The translations under genes and the position numbers were made by a program. The notes beneath the pieces are model-generated. The model made no database searches. It saw only the letters and a program-made list of their open reading frames with translations, and was not told the origin of the DNA. Positions 46,839 to 58,371 of a stretch of DNA of 64,000 bases are shown here, in pieces. Positions within the stretch are counted from its first letter, which is position 1. Each line of letters opens with the position of its first letter. Source of the DNA: Anaspis maculata (lineage: Eukaryota; Arthropoda; Insecta; Coleoptera; Scraptiidae); NCBI GenBank assembly GCA_949128115.1, contig OX421964.1, positions 16,640,892 through 16,704,891 on the forward strand, written 5' to 3'.

Positions 46839-47899
46839 TTGCTGCATCGATAAGGGACATCGTCTCTAGAGATTGGTGACTTTTCGCTAATGCTGTTAGG
46901 TGTGGCAGCCACTGAAGAAAATGATGCTTTAGTGCAGCAGTACCAAAGCAAATGGAATGAAAATGCCCATTGTACAGCTGGGTTGAAGAAACAATAGGCA
47001 ATGACCGTATGCATAGGTAAAAAAGGTAACGAAAATTGGAAAACGTAAGTTTCTTTAGAGTACATTTTTTTGCTGCGGTCGATAATGAACATCGTCTCTA
47101 CAGATTGGTGACTTTTCGCTAATGCTGTTAGCTGAGTGGCAGCCACTGAAGAAAATGATGCCATAGCGCGTCGGTACTGAAGAAAGTGGAATTAATATGC
47201 TCGTTGCCCAGTAAGGCTGAAGAAACAATAGGTAATGACCGTGTGCGTAGGTGAAAAACGTAACGAAAATTGGAAAACGTGACTTCACTTGTGATAATTA
47301 GCTGCGTCGATAAGAGACTTCGTCTCTACAGATTGGTGACTTTTCGCTAATGCTGTTAGGTGAGTGGCAGCCACTGAAGAAAATGATGCCAAAGCGGTGC
47401 TAAATAACATGGAATGAAAATGCCCATTTTACAGTGAGGTTGAAGAAACAATGAGCAATGACCGTATGCGTAGGTGGAAAACGTAGCGAAAATGGGGAAA
47501 CATGAGTTTCCTCGAGGTGAAAATTTGCTGTGGTCGATAAGTGACATCGTTGCTGCTGGTTGGTGGCTCTTCGCTAATGCTGCTAGGAGCGTGGCAGCCA
47601 GTGAGAAAAATTATTACAAAGCGCGGCGGTACTACGGAAAATGGAATGAAAATGCTCATTGTCTAGTGCATGGCCCCGCAATGAGACTGAGAAAACTTCC
47701 TTAGTGGACATTAATTTATGGATTTAGATTGCACGAGGCCAGACACACGCGTGAGTGTACTGTTGGAAAATTTTCTCAACCTGAAACTTGTCCATTTCCT
47801 GGATGTATATTCCTGCATACCTGCTTGCCGGTTTAGTATAAACTAGCGTAGAAAGTAGACACTATTCCCTGATTAGCATCGGAAGATACGGTCTCTACC

Positions 47900-48045
47900 G
47901 AGCAGTGGGCATTTTCATTCCATTTTTATTAATACTGCCGCGCTGACATTTTCTTCAGTGGCGGCCTCTAATTTAGCAGCATTTGCGAAGAGCCACCACC
48001 CGGTGGTGGCGATGTCCCTTATCGACCGCATCAAATTTACAGTCC
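47900..48045 (-). repeat. Isolated inverted satellite monomer
   Basis: GGGCATTTTCATTCCATTT, ACTGCCGCGC, TTTTCTTCAGTGGC and GATGTCCCTTATCGACCGCA follow in the order expected for a reversed monomer of the 41270-47660 satellite. It lies 240 bp outside the array. Confidence 0.75.
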
Positions 48046-48216
48046 AAGGTTTAGATTAATATTTTTGGATCAGTGAGATTTTCGCAATAATTGCCGTCTC
48101 ATTTCATCCTCCTTCCCAGGGCATTGCCACAAGGTAGCAGATGCTCCAGTACTAAGGAAGGCGTGAAATAGTCCATCTAGCCCAGTGCAGATTTGGAACT
48201 GGGACCTCTGGATTTA

Positions 48217-48979
48217 TCAACATTTTTGTTGATTTGTCACAGACTTTTTAACGTTTTCACATTTGTAATTCTCAACAAATTTGCTGTGTTCAATTAGCCA
48301 TTTGGTGTATATACTTATATAGGTACAACATAATTTCTTACAGTCAGCAATGTCGATGCCGGTACGATCCTTGCAAGCAAAGTAGTTGTGGTCTTCACCA
48401 ATCACCTTGGTATCTGTAGGATTTTTTTCTTAATTCAAAGAATCAAAATACTAATAACAGCAATACCTAATTTTTCCCTTTGTGATAATGTTGAAGTTAT
48501 CAACGGCTGCTTGAGAAGCGCATTTGAAATGGACTTTAAAAATTCAGTGGTAATGCCATTATTTTCAATGTTAACCATGACCATGCTGTCTTTCCACATT
48601 GACATCAACCCCGAGGATTCAGTGGTCAAGTTGTGATCAACACGGCGACGCTGGCTGGATGGCTCTGTCCATGGAAAAATGGTAGGAATAGCGCTCGGTC
48701 TGAGTCTGTTACTCCAAAAATCACTACTTTGAAAATGTGCCGAGCAAATCTACAACAACAAAAATTGGGGCATGATGTGATCGAAATGAGAAAAAATTCT
48801 TGTCAACATACTCTCGTGTACTTTGTTAGTTTGTAAGGCTTTGTGATGTTCGTATCACGCATTGTCTGGTGCAGCCACACTTTTAACAGGTCTGGGTCTT
48901 TTGTGAAACGGTGCAGGGTTATGCCCGGTGTATCACGATAATTATTCCAGCATAGAGCGACACAACACCCTTGAACCAT
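48217..48979 (-). CDS. THAP-domain protein, three exons, complete
   Basis: ATG at 48977-48979 opens exon 1 (48812-48979, 56 codons), ending at GTATGT. Exon 2 (48467-48749) follows TTGTTGTTGTAG and ends at GTATTG; exon 3 (48217-48413) follows ATCCTACAG and ends at a stop. Introns are 62 and 53 bp, and all joins keep frame, giving about 215 residues. The THAP domain is canonical and N-terminal: MVQGCCVALC with C6 (or C5) and C10, LHRF at 22-25, W35, P48, then C58-x2-H61-F62 (ICSAHF) and the AIPTIFPW box at 76-83. This is a C2CH zinc module that binds DNA through the minor and major grooves; the protein is likely nuclear. The C-terminal ~120 residues are unrecognised; the end has several cysteines (CKDRTGIDIADCKKLCC). 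The satellite array ends 170 bp downstream. Confidence 0.8.
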
Positions 48980-49427
48980 CTTTATAGGCGATTACTCAGT
49001 TTTCTACCACACAAAACACATTTACAGTTCTTCTACAGATTCGACATGCAGTGGTGAGGCGTAAATCAGAAGTTTCAAGTCGTAAATTTTTAATTTTAAA
49101 TGAACTTTGAGGTTATGTTGGCAGTTCAAACTAAAAACTTACGAAAGAAATTTTGATTTACGACTTACAACTGTGTATAGGCCTGCGAGTGTAATCTGAA
49201 ACACGACTGATAGACTTTGATCTGAGAATCTGATACGAGTGAGACTGAGAACTTCAGAAGAGATGTTTACTTGTCATATTACTCATATTTGAAAATTCTT
49301 CCGTATGTCAGAAACGCAACGTCATAAACGTTAATGTCAAGCCATGACCTTGAAATACAGCATAAGACGTCACTTTGTCACTTTCACGGCTTTCTCATTA
49401 GGTGAGGGTGCGAGCTATGAAACAAGC
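48980..49427. other. Upstream region of the THAP gene
   Basis: No TATA box is evident. GTAAATCAGAAG near 49068 and CTTTTGATTTAC-like sequence near 49160 form a weak inverted pair. No other gene is seen before the interspersed repeat at 49428. Confidence 0.4.
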
Positions 49428-50202
49428 GAATATGCCTCATGGGCATGAGGCTCAGTAGCGCACTTCCTTTTTGGAGGATTAGGGAACGCAAGATGTTAAG
49501 TGATTAGGGTTCTACCGTCTTGGGCAAAAAATTGCAATATGGCGGCCAAAATATCGACAGAATCATGAAATTCGGCTTGAAAATCAAAATGATCGTACTA
49601 GACAAGGGTAAGTTCCAAGTTTCATGAAAATCGTTCCACTAACAAGAGATTTCAATATGGCGGCCAAGATGGCGGCAGAATTATGAAACTCAGCTTGAAA
49701 ATAGGAATGATCGTACGAGACAAGCGTAACTCTCAAGTTTCATGAAAATCTTTCCACTTATAAGAGATTTCAATATGGCGGCCAAGATGGTGGGGCAATC
49801 ATAAAATTTGGCTTGAAAATAAGAATGATCGTACTAGACAAGGGTGAGTTTCAAGTTTCATGACTATCGTTCCACTAATAAGAAATTTCAATATGGCAGC
49901 CAAGATGGCGGCCGAATTATGAAAGCCAACCTGCCTATTTGGTCCTTGAGGACCTAAGCTATCCACCGGATAAAGTTCAATCTTCAACGGCTGTAGCTTT
50001 ATTTCCCGAGGAGAAGTTCAACTTCATCGAAGTGCACAGGAGATCTCTGTTTTTTGAGAATAATGATAACGATGTATGGATAACAAAAATAGTGCCCATT
50101 GGCCACCCTTGGAGACATCAGCTATTAATCGGAAAAAAGTTCCAAGACTCTTGTTTCAATTCTCGAGAAGGAGTACAGCGTCTTAATTTCTGCACGGACT
50201 CG

Positions 50203-50249
<47 letters not shown>

Positions 50250-51389
50250 CGGCCACATAAGCGTCATTCTGTTACTTATATAAAAAAATGTGCTTCAACT
50301 GATTTCGACCTCCTGAACACGAATATCGGGTTCACTTTTGAATTGGAACATTTCTTTTTTATCGAAAAACCGAAAAAATGGTAGCCTTGTCACATGATTT
50401 TTAGTGATACCTACCTACTTTTTTTTTTGTTATTGAGCGAACATGTTTCGTAATTTGAGTGCCATTATCCTTCAGGTACCTAGTATTGGCTATTTCAAAA
50501 TGTTCAATTACTATTTCGGCACGTCTGATTTTAAATTTGTAGGGTCGTGTAATATGCGCCGAGCCGTGGCTTTGCGGCCGTTTTCAAAAATCGATAACAA
50601 TTGACCTAACGGTCGGATCGAAGTGGGGTTTTTGTCAAAAGAAAGTTCAAATTGTTCTCTAAATATAATGCCGTACATGCAGTGATGTATTTCATTAAGA
50701 AATTGTAGTTGCCTGCATATCGCAACTTTCTACATCTTACCGCGAATGCCAGCACTTGATCGGCGAAGCCGCCCTACACCAAAATGTTATTTTTGTAATT
50801 GTTCATGATTATTTCGGCAACATTTTTCTTGATTCGCGTACCAAGGCCATGAGCTACCCATTCGAGTCGAAATATTTTCTGTATTGAATTTCGTTTTGTT
50901 CGAAGGAAAGGATATCAAGCACCAGCAAGCAACGAATAAATCATTTGCGGCCGAGCCGTAGTTTCGGAGTCATGTTCAAAAATTAATAACTACTAATCGG
51001 CACCTCGCACCGATGTGAAATTTTCATTAAAATAAAGTTCAAATCATCCTCTAAATATAACTCCGCATATGTATTATGGTAAAATGATAAGATCGGGTAC
51101 TTCCTCGCATGTGATAACTTTCGAGATCAGGCCGGCTTCTGAAATGCAGCATTCAACGGCGATGCCGCGTCACACTAAATTGTTATTATTGTCATTGTTT
51201 ATTATTATTTCGTCAAGATTTTTCTTGGTTCGGGATACAAGGTCATGAGCTACCCAATGGAGTAAAATTTTTTCGCAAAAACCTTTTCGTCTAGGACTAG
51301 ATGCTGTGACGGACGGACGGACGGACGGACGGACGGACAAAGCGAGGACAAAAGCGCCTTCCCGTTTGGAGAAGTGCGCTAAAAATGTG
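49428..51389 (+). repeat. Interspersed ~1.96-kb repeat, copy 2
   Basis: Nearly base-for-base like 4377-6343, same orientation, 45 kb away. Differences are scattered substitutions, a longer (GACA)n run (50205-50247) and a shorter (GGAC)n run (51310-51338). The outer flanks differ, so this is a transposed family member rather than a segmental duplication with flanks. Confidence 0.85.
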
Positions 51390-51394
51390 TTGCT

Positions 51395-52465
51395 ACAAAG
51401 GGAGCCAACTCAGCGGTCCACAGCGAAATCAGTCCACAGCTCAAACGTCCCACCGGAAAAAAAGTCCACGACTCATTTATACCCGAGTTCTCCCACCGCG
51501 AAGACATCCGCTGCAAAAAACGATCCACCGGAAAAAAGTCCACCGCGCATTTATCCTCGAGTCTTCACACCAATAAATCATCCCACGGCTTAAATGTCCC
51601 CCCGGAAAAAAGTCCACCGCTCATTTAGCCACTGTCATATGCCGACTACACCCATAGACATTTCAAAACTAGTAGATGGTCTGTTGAATGTAGGTTTGGT
51701 TGCATAATTATACTAGAATGAATAATAGCAGCAGTTATTGTTTCTTGTCACTGCTGCTATCACTCAGCAATGGACCTTTTCAATAAAGGCGGTCTCTCTC
51801 GTACGACTTACGTCACAGCCCCCACATGGCCGCAATGTGGCGCCGCGCACATCTCTGTCGAATCAGCGAGCAGAATATTTGAAAAAGTTCGTTCACAACA
51901 AACGGAGCTTCCCTTGATGATATTAGGCGCCGATATAGCTAGACACCACCAACTGCGCGGTACGAATGCGCACGCATCTGTCTCTCTTTTCTGAAAAGGT
52001 CCATTGCTCGTTTTCTACCAGTGATCTAACAGTGAAATTTGCAAAAGTGCCACAACACCACAAGTCATTTTTCAATGGAATATGCTCTCCGCTCCAGGGA
52101 CGAAATAATAAGGGGATGGGGAGGGAGGCTACCGTAGACTAAATGCCGACGGTTGGCATTTCCAAGTTCCTAGTTTTGCAATGTCTATGGGCGAAGTCAC
52201 CTGACAGTGGATAAATGCGTGGTGGACGTTTTCCCGGTGGATAGTTTTAGCAGTGATGATGACGTTTGATGAGCAGTGGATATCTTCGCGGTGTTAGACC
52301 TCGGGAATAAATGCCTGGTGGACCTTTTTCCGGTGGATCGTTTTAGCAGTGGATGTTTTCGTGGTAGCAAAGCTCGGGGATAAATGAGTCGTGGACCTTT
52401 TTCCGGTGGGACGTTTGAGCTGTGGGCTGATTTCGCCGTTGACCGCTGAATATGGACCCGGTACA
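51395..52465. mobile_element. Foldback element with ~290-bp arms
   Basis: Left arm 51410-51690 and right arm 52160-52460 pair through CCCACCGGAAAAA/TTTTTCCGGTGGG, GTCCACGACTCATTTAT, CCACAGCTCAAACGT and CCCATAGACATT. Each arm is itself made of ~60-75-bp units around CCGGAAAAAAGTCCACC. The loop holds the MITE at 51765-52012. Confidence 0.7.
51765..52012. mobile_element. MITE with GCAATGGACCTTTTC ends
   Basis: CAGCAATGGACCTTTTCA and TGAAAAGGTCCATTGCTCG form the ends of a 250-bp insert of higher GC than its surroundings. An open frame across it (about 74 codons) uses the terminal repeat as its start and is not considered real. Confidence 0.65.
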
Positions 52466-52659
52466 AATGGTACAATGTTTATTTACCTGATGCTAACGTC
52501 TTGACAGCTGGTTGTCTACATGTGCTAGGTATTGACGTGTATTATTGTATTAAGTAGGTATAATATACTTCGGGTGTTTCACTTTTCTTTTGCCGATATT
52601 CTTGGAGGTGGTACAGCATTGAAAACTATAAGTACTTTCGCCAAAAAGGAGGAAAAATA

Positions 52660-53118
52660 GGGTACACTACGGATAACGGCCACAAACAAATCCAAACAAA
52701 AAAATTGGCCAACCACTCAGATCGTTGTGTATAATGATATTCCAATACAAAATTTCCGGATTATCCGGAAATCTTTTCAAAAAAAATAAAGAAGGAACAA
52801 CGCGTTAAAAGAACACCAGGTGAAGTTCCTATCAACATCGTTGTTGTATTGTTGGTTGCCTACATCACTTCATAGTCAGTGTAGCGCGTACCTACTTTTA
52901 TTTTACACTGATGAAGTGATGTAGGCAACCAACAATACAACAACGATGTTGATAGGAACGGTGCTCTATCAACGCGTTGTTCCTTCTTCATTTTTTTTGC
53001 AAAAATTTCTGGATAATCCGTAAATTTTATTTTAGAATACTATTAATCATAACGTTCCGAGTGGTCTGCCAGTTTTTTTTGTTTGGATTTGCGTATGGCC
53101 GTTATCCGTACTGTACCC
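52660..53118. mobile_element. Foldback MITE, 460 bp
   Basis: GGGTACACTACGGATAACGGCC and its counterpart at 53095-53118 start arms of ~200 bp that end in a near-perfect 50-bp inverted stretch (GTTGCCTACATCACTTCAT) around a 40-base loop. No coding. Confidence 0.85.
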
Positions 53119-53249
53119 GAAATAAAATCGAGAATAAAAAATTACAAATTTTATAAATGTGACAAAAATCAACATGAGCAGCTTGTAGGTTGCATCAACT
53201 TATTTTGTGTACCAAATCTGGTCAAAGTCCAGAAATTGAATTTGGAGTT

Positions 53250-54472
53250 ATACTGGGTGTTCGTTTTTCGATGCTAAGCATGGGTATCTCGCTCATCTTT
53301 AGAGATGCAGAGTGGATTAAATTAGGAAAAACTTGCGGATTCTCATGACAATCAATGATCCAAAAAGATATTTGAACTGTCACTTATTTTATTTTTTGAG
53401 AAATTGTGGAAAAACAGGAATTTTTGTTTTTATTCTTTATTTCTTAAACGGTTGAAGGTGGCTCTTTCTAATCAAGACATTGTCGGGACATTTTTTCAAG
53501 GGGAACTCAAAACTGCCAAAAAATCTTTATTCTAGCTTCCAAAACAAGCGAGAAACGATATTCAACTTTTTTTCTTAGGCGCCATCGCCATATTGGATTT
53601 GGGCATTTTTTGATACAGTATTTTTTTCTGGTTGCAACAATGTGTCACATGTCACTGTTGAATGAATGTACAACATTTATAGTATTTTTTATTGTCGGCG
53701 CTGATTTTGTTTCCAGCGCATTCTTTGAAAAATGAAAAAAAAATTGCCCAAAAACTTTTATTGAGCAGTGACATGTGACACATCGTTGTAACCAGAAAAA
53801 AATAGTGTATGCAAAGATGTCAAATTCCAATATGGCGCCCATAAGAAAAAAAGTTGAATGTCGTGTCTTGGTTGTTTTGAAAGCTAGAATAAAGATTTTG
53901 GAAGCTTTGAATTCCTCTTGGAAAAGTGCCCTCACAATGTCAAATAGAAAAGACCACTGTTACCGGCCCGCCCTGGAAGGAGGCGGAGCCTACGCTCGTC
54001 CTCTCTCTGCTATAAAAGCTGACGCTTTTATGGCCGACAGCCTTTGCCCTCATCGAGATGCTTCGCAGCAGCCATGCCACGTTTCCCGCTTTGTCAAGCC
54101 CTCAAGAAACCATTGGCTTTTCCAGGGCCAAAACACCGGCCCTCTTGAAGCCACCGTTCCGAACCATCCGCCGAGCGGACGTCGTCCGCAAGCGAGGCCT
54201 CAGGTCTCACCACCACGATCAAATAGCGTGTTTCCACCAGAGCCTGAAAGCTCCGCTCTTCAGCCTGGCCGCACCTCTTTCGCCCTTGGCATCACCACCT
54301 TCAATCGTTTTGAATAAAAAATAAAAACAAAAATTACAAATTTCTGGTTTTTCACCATATCTCGTAAACCAGAACTGATAAGACAAATTTTTTTTTGGAT
54401 TTAACCGACTTTGTATCTCTAAAGATAAGCGTGATACCCATGGTTAGCCTTGAAGAACGGACAGCCTGTGTA
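53250..54472. mobile_element. TIR element hosting a solo LTR
   Basis: ATGGGTATCTCGCTCATCTTTAGAG near 53280 pairs with CTCTAAAGATAAGCGTGATACCCAT near 54416-54441; CCGTTTAAGAAATAAAG and TGTCACATGTCACTG also pair between arms. Without the LTR it would be about 880 bp. No transposase. Confidence 0.65.
53958..54294 (+). mobile_element. Solo LTR, 337 bp, 4-bp TSD
   Basis: Starts TGTTACCGG and ends GGCATCA, so it has TG...CA ends, and CCAC flanks it at 53954-53957 and 54295-54298. The flanking right arm of the host element continues seamlessly on both sides when compared with the left arm, which fixes the insertion point. A TATAAAAG at 54011-54018 could be the promoter. It is clearly richer in GC than its neighbours. 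A Ty3/gypsy-type origin fits a 4-bp duplication but is not proved. Confidence 0.7.
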
Positions 54473-54669
54473 ACAAAAAAAACTATGTTTAAAACTAAAC
54501 GTTGAAGACCTCTATATCCGTTATAAAGTGTTTCCGATACAAATGTTTCCAAGAACTCTACTAATTTTTTATGCTTATTCTATTGCTGACAAAAAAAGTG
54601 AAACACCCTGTAGAATGTGACGTTTTTTAGCTAGTTTGCACGGAAGTCAAGATACGAGCTTGAAGTGAG

Positions 54670-54790
54670 CATTTCCATTCAATTTTCTTTACTACTGCCA
54701 TGCTTGGGCATCATTTTCGTCAGTGGTCTAGGGGTCACCACTACCTAACAGCTTTAGCGAAGATCCACCAACCAGCAGGAACGATTCCCG
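54670..54790 (-). repeat. Diverged satellite monomer, inverted
   Basis: GAGCATTTCCATTCAATTTTCTT, TACTGCCATGC, ATCATTTTCGTCAGTGG and CTAACAGCTTTAGCGAAGA match, in reverse order, the monomer of the 41270-47660 satellite. It is 7 kb from the array. Confidence 0.65.
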
Positions 54791-54979
54791 CTAATTAATT
54801 TCGAACATTTTCACTTGCGCGTACATATTACGTCGCGAAGTCACGGTACCAATCGTACCGTACAACCCATTTTTTCTATAGCTTACTTTGATTAAAAAAA
54901 ACACGATTATACAAGGTCCTGCGTCAGTGCGTCGGGCTTTCCTAGCGCCATCCCTCACGAGATAGAGAAAAAGGTGTAA

Positions 54980-55108
54980 TAGCTGTATTACACTACACAA
55001 TTTCTTGTACAATTTCTTGAACAATCTGCCAAGATAATGTCAAAAAACAATGAACTTGATTGTTTAACTGACAGATTGTACAAGAAATTGTGTAGTGTAA
55101 TACAGCTA
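54980..55108. mobile_element. Hairpin MITE, 129 bp
   Basis: TAGCTGTATTACACTACACA and its reverse complement give ~35-bp perfect arms around CAATTTCTTGAACAATCTG...; TA lies at both ends. Confidence 0.8.
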
Positions 55109-55111
55109 CCA

Positions 55112-55240
55112 GGTGTTTATAAATGTCTGTGATCGCATCGCCTTTGGAATCCGCTTTCGATCACTACAATTGCGCCTGTTACTGCGTTTTTCGGCCTGAC
55201 CCATGCCTGCCGCGATCACAGTTTTTTATAAACACCCCGT
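55112..55240. mobile_element. Short TIR element, ~130 bp
   Basis: GGTGTTTATAAATGTCTGTGATCG pairs with CGATCACAGTTTTTTATAAACACC. It directly follows the previous hairpin. Confidence 0.7.
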
Positions 55241-55301
55241 ATAATACATAAATTAATTATAATTTGAGAAAGTTTTATCTAGCGATATTATTTTCAACTA
55301 T

Positions 55302-56251
55302 ACAGGATGTTCCATTTTTGCGCTATAACAAAAACAATAATTTTTTTAAGTGAAATGCTATACTTTTGATTTCTTTTTCTTGTTCAGCTTCTGAGGCTCT
55401 ATCAAAGTGTATTTTTGTTTTTCAATTTGTGGCAGTGAGCTACCAATTTTCATCGCATCGACTTTTTTCAAAAAACTCCGACCGACATCGAGAGTACATT
55501 GCATAGGGCATCACATTGGCCCATTTTCGAATGAGACACGGTTTCGGTTTTCCGGCGGCGATTGTTTTCAAAACGAACAAAACTTGCATATTTCATTAAT
55601 TGAAAAAAAAAACTGCAGTGACTTCATCGACCTGTGGAAAACGCCATGAAATATTATTTTAGATGCTGCGAGTCATATTGCAAGAAAATACTGGATTAAT
55701 TTTTCAAGGAAAAAATTTAGAAATCGGACTATAACGATTGTCGAGTTTTTTTGCCATGGAAATTTCAAATTTTTCGTCTCATGAACCGATTTTCAGCAAT
55801 TTGTTTTTCAAATGCAAATCTAGCATGGCATATTGGGACTGGACTTGAATGATGAAGCTCAAAAATATAAAGTTGTCGTCAAGTCGCGATTTTCTCCCAT
55901 TTCTATAGTTTGATTTTTTTCCCTTCTGAGTCACTTTGTTTTGTTAAATTATACAAACCAGTTCTTAGCTGAAGGATTTAAATGAAGAAGTTCTTGATTC
56001 ATGAGCACTGAAAATAATGTGGGTAGCCTTTTTTGGACGGCATCCCATATATGCTCAATTGGACTGATGTCAGGCGATGAGGCTGGCCATATCATTTTGT
56101 TGATCACCTTACTTAAGAAAAATTCATTCGCATTATTCAACGAAATCAACAGAATGGTACGACCAGCCTTGCTTATTGTCTGACGTGAATCCAATTGAGC
56201 AAAATGGGATGTCTTCCAGTGGCAACCGTCAATAACTCGATGAGAAGCATA
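55302..56251 (-). pseudogene. Tc1-like transposase C-terminal remnant
   Basis: On the minus strand a frame ending at 55949 contains MIWPASSPDISPIEHIWDAV, the conserved C-terminal catalytic block of Tc1-family DDE transposases (the glutamate in SPIEH is the third catalytic residue). Just upstream, SDN near 56175 in another frame may be the second catalytic aspartate block, implying a frameshift. The N-terminal two thirds are missing, and a foldback (56252-57170) sits where the sequence should continue. TACAGGATGTTCCATTTTTG at 55301 may be the element's end. Confidence 0.7.
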
Positions 56252-57170
56252 TACCGTCCGTTTTTTATTTTAGGCCCCAGCCCGTAGCATCTTTATTATG
56301 AATTTCACACACGATATATTATATATTTTTGAAATCAGAAAAACAAGATCTATCTTGTGATGATATGTCAAATTATTTTTGACAGATGTCATTTTTTGAC
56401 AAATGACAGAATAGTACTTGTGATACATCATTTTGAAGCCTATAAAACTCTGAGGAGAACTGTGTTTTTATTTTTAAAATAGGGTGTCTTTTACAGCTTC
56501 TAGGGGTCTTTCAATAGGAAAAAATGTCAATTTCAGAAATAGCCACTCAATAAGTAATAAGTATTTTTAAAATTAACTAATGGTGATGATCTGATTTTTT
56601 AATTGTCCAAATTATTGGGGAACTTTATAAACACCTTATCTTTCGGGTAGGCTCATAAAAACTCGAGGGGGGTCATTTCTGGCAAGCTCGGATGTCATCG
56701 CGTTGGGCCGGTGGTAGTTCCAATTCACTGATCGTCGAATCTTTCATTCAAGGAACAAGGAGGCGGTCATTCGAGCAACTTCTTTAGGACATTTTTTGTT
56801 TCATTGTGATTAATTAATCATTATTATCATTAGTTTACATTAAAAATAGGTACCTGCTTTATCTATTTACTTATTATGTATTTTTGAAATTCAACATTTT
56901 TTTCCTATTGAAAGACCCCTAGAAGCTGTAAAAGACACCCTATTACAAAAATAAAAACACAGTTCTCCTCAGAATTTTGTGGGCTTTAAAATGATGTATC
57001 ACAAGTAATATTCTGTCGTTTGTCAAAAAACGACATCTGTCAAAAATAATTTGACATATCATCAGTCGAAAGATCTTGTTTTTGTGATTTCAAAAATATA
57101 TAATATATTGGGTGTGAAACCCATAATAAAGATGCTACGGGCTGGGGCCTAAAATAAAAAACGGACGGTA
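56252..57170. mobile_element. Foldback element with ~280-bp arms, TA target
   Basis: TACCGTCCGTTTTTTATTTTAGG and its reverse complement form the ends, with TA at each border. The arms share AGCCCGTAGCATCTTTATTATG, TTTGACAGATGTC and GGGTGTCTTTTACAGCTTCTA. It interrupts the Tc1-like remnant and is therefore younger. Confidence 0.85.
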
Positions 57171-57171
57171 T

Positions 57172-58371
57172 AACCTTTAGACACTATTGAAGTATTTTGT
57201 TTGATTGATCTTTTTTGTCCGTGTTCACTGTACTGTTGAAAGTATTTCTCAAACTGTCACTTGTCAAAAATTAGAGAATGTCAAAGAGTGAAATTTTCAC
57301 ATTCAATAACTCAGAAGCTACCCGATAGATTAGAACCAAATTCGGTAAAAAGCAACACAACGGAAGAATAAGACTTGATTCGCAATCGAAGTTTTCCAGA
57401 AATTCCTGGTTGGGCGCTACAAACTTTCAAACTTCTTCGTGGCTGATACCACTAGACACGGCCGTTCAACCGGGCTTTGGCCGAGAGGACACGCAACTGG
57501 TGCAGCAACGCAACGCAACTCATCTCAGGCGAAATTTTCTGATGGGGGATCGACTTTTTTCAAAAAATTCCAACTGATACCGAAAGTAAATGGCAATTAT
57601 TAATTTTTGTACTGGAACTGTTCGGGATCGGATCAACAGTTTTGCAATTAATTTTTGGACAGCAACTTTTCAAGTTCTCACAACTTGAGGAAATAAATCC
57701 ACTTCCAGCACATCTTATCCTTGAACCGATTTGCACCAAACCAACTTCAAAATGAAGCTCAATTTTATTGACGATTTTCACAATTGAAAAATTTGGAAAA
57801 TGTTCTGTTTTTTTTTCGGAAAAGTCAAACTACCACAATTTTTCAGTTCTTTTTTTTCAGAAACTTCAGTTCTTTTTCCCGAAACCTAGACTTCCCTGTG
57901 GAAGACAATTATTATTGCTCATGCCCAAAACCGTTTGGGTAGATAAATTTTCCAACTTTCTTAGTTTGAATAAATTTATTCTGATTCTGATTTGAAAACT
58001 GAATTTTCTCAAATCTCGAATTAAAAAAGGCCCTGAAGGAAGCCCCAAACATTCAATACATGATCAATATCCTCTCAACAGTATACTCAATTTCACTTCC
58101 CACTTTAGTTGGTAATCATAAAATCGTTTCTTTTTTGCCAATTTTTCAAACCAATTTTCGACTTCCAACAATTCTCCGAGAAAAATACATACACGAAAAT
58201 ACTATTTTTTTTATATTTTCAAGTGCAGAAATTATAACTTTTCCGCGAACAACTGCGGCTGACTGAACAACGCAAAGCGTTCCTGATATAATTAAGGGTG
58301 TTTGTACTTCGTAAAATTTTTTACTGATACAACTGACGGATCAGGGTTCCCGACTTGGTCCGCTACACTGA
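57172..58371. other. Intergenic, nothing recognised
   Basis: AT-rich. GATCGACTTTTTTCAAAAAA near 57548 resembles 55457-55480, so part of the Tc1-like element or a related repeat may resume here. No supported exon. Confidence 0.35.

Larger units (their letters stand above)
41270..47660 (+). repeat. ~233-bp satellite array
   Basis: About 27 head-to-tail monomers over 6.4 kb. Landmarks in each monomer are GCTGCGGTCGATAA, GGTTGGTGACTTTTCGCTAA, GTGGCAGCCACTGAAGAAAA, GCGCGGCGGTACTGAAG and CAATGACCGTATGCGTAGG. Edge monomers (41590-43150 and 46890-47660) differ clearly from each other; the core is homogeneous (see 43389-46838). A CAGTAGAATGAC MITE interrupts the left edge (41362-41527). Minus-strand frames of up to 226 codons repeat with the array and are not taken as genes. 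Confidence 0.95.
52569..54612. mobile_element. Outer TIR element of a nested cluster
   Basis: CGGGTGTTTCACTTTTCTTTT and AAAAAAAGTGAAACACCCTG form ~20-bp ends. Inside lie the foldback at 52660-53118 and the element at 53250-54472, which itself contains a solo LTR. Arms beyond 20 bp are weak, so the outer pairing is tentative. Confidence 0.5.

Noticed and set aside
41498..47659. Many overlapping minus-strand open frames of up to 226 codons with near-identical products
   Set aside because: They repeat with the satellite (644-bp step, not a multiple of three), end by running into the next frame, and have no domain.
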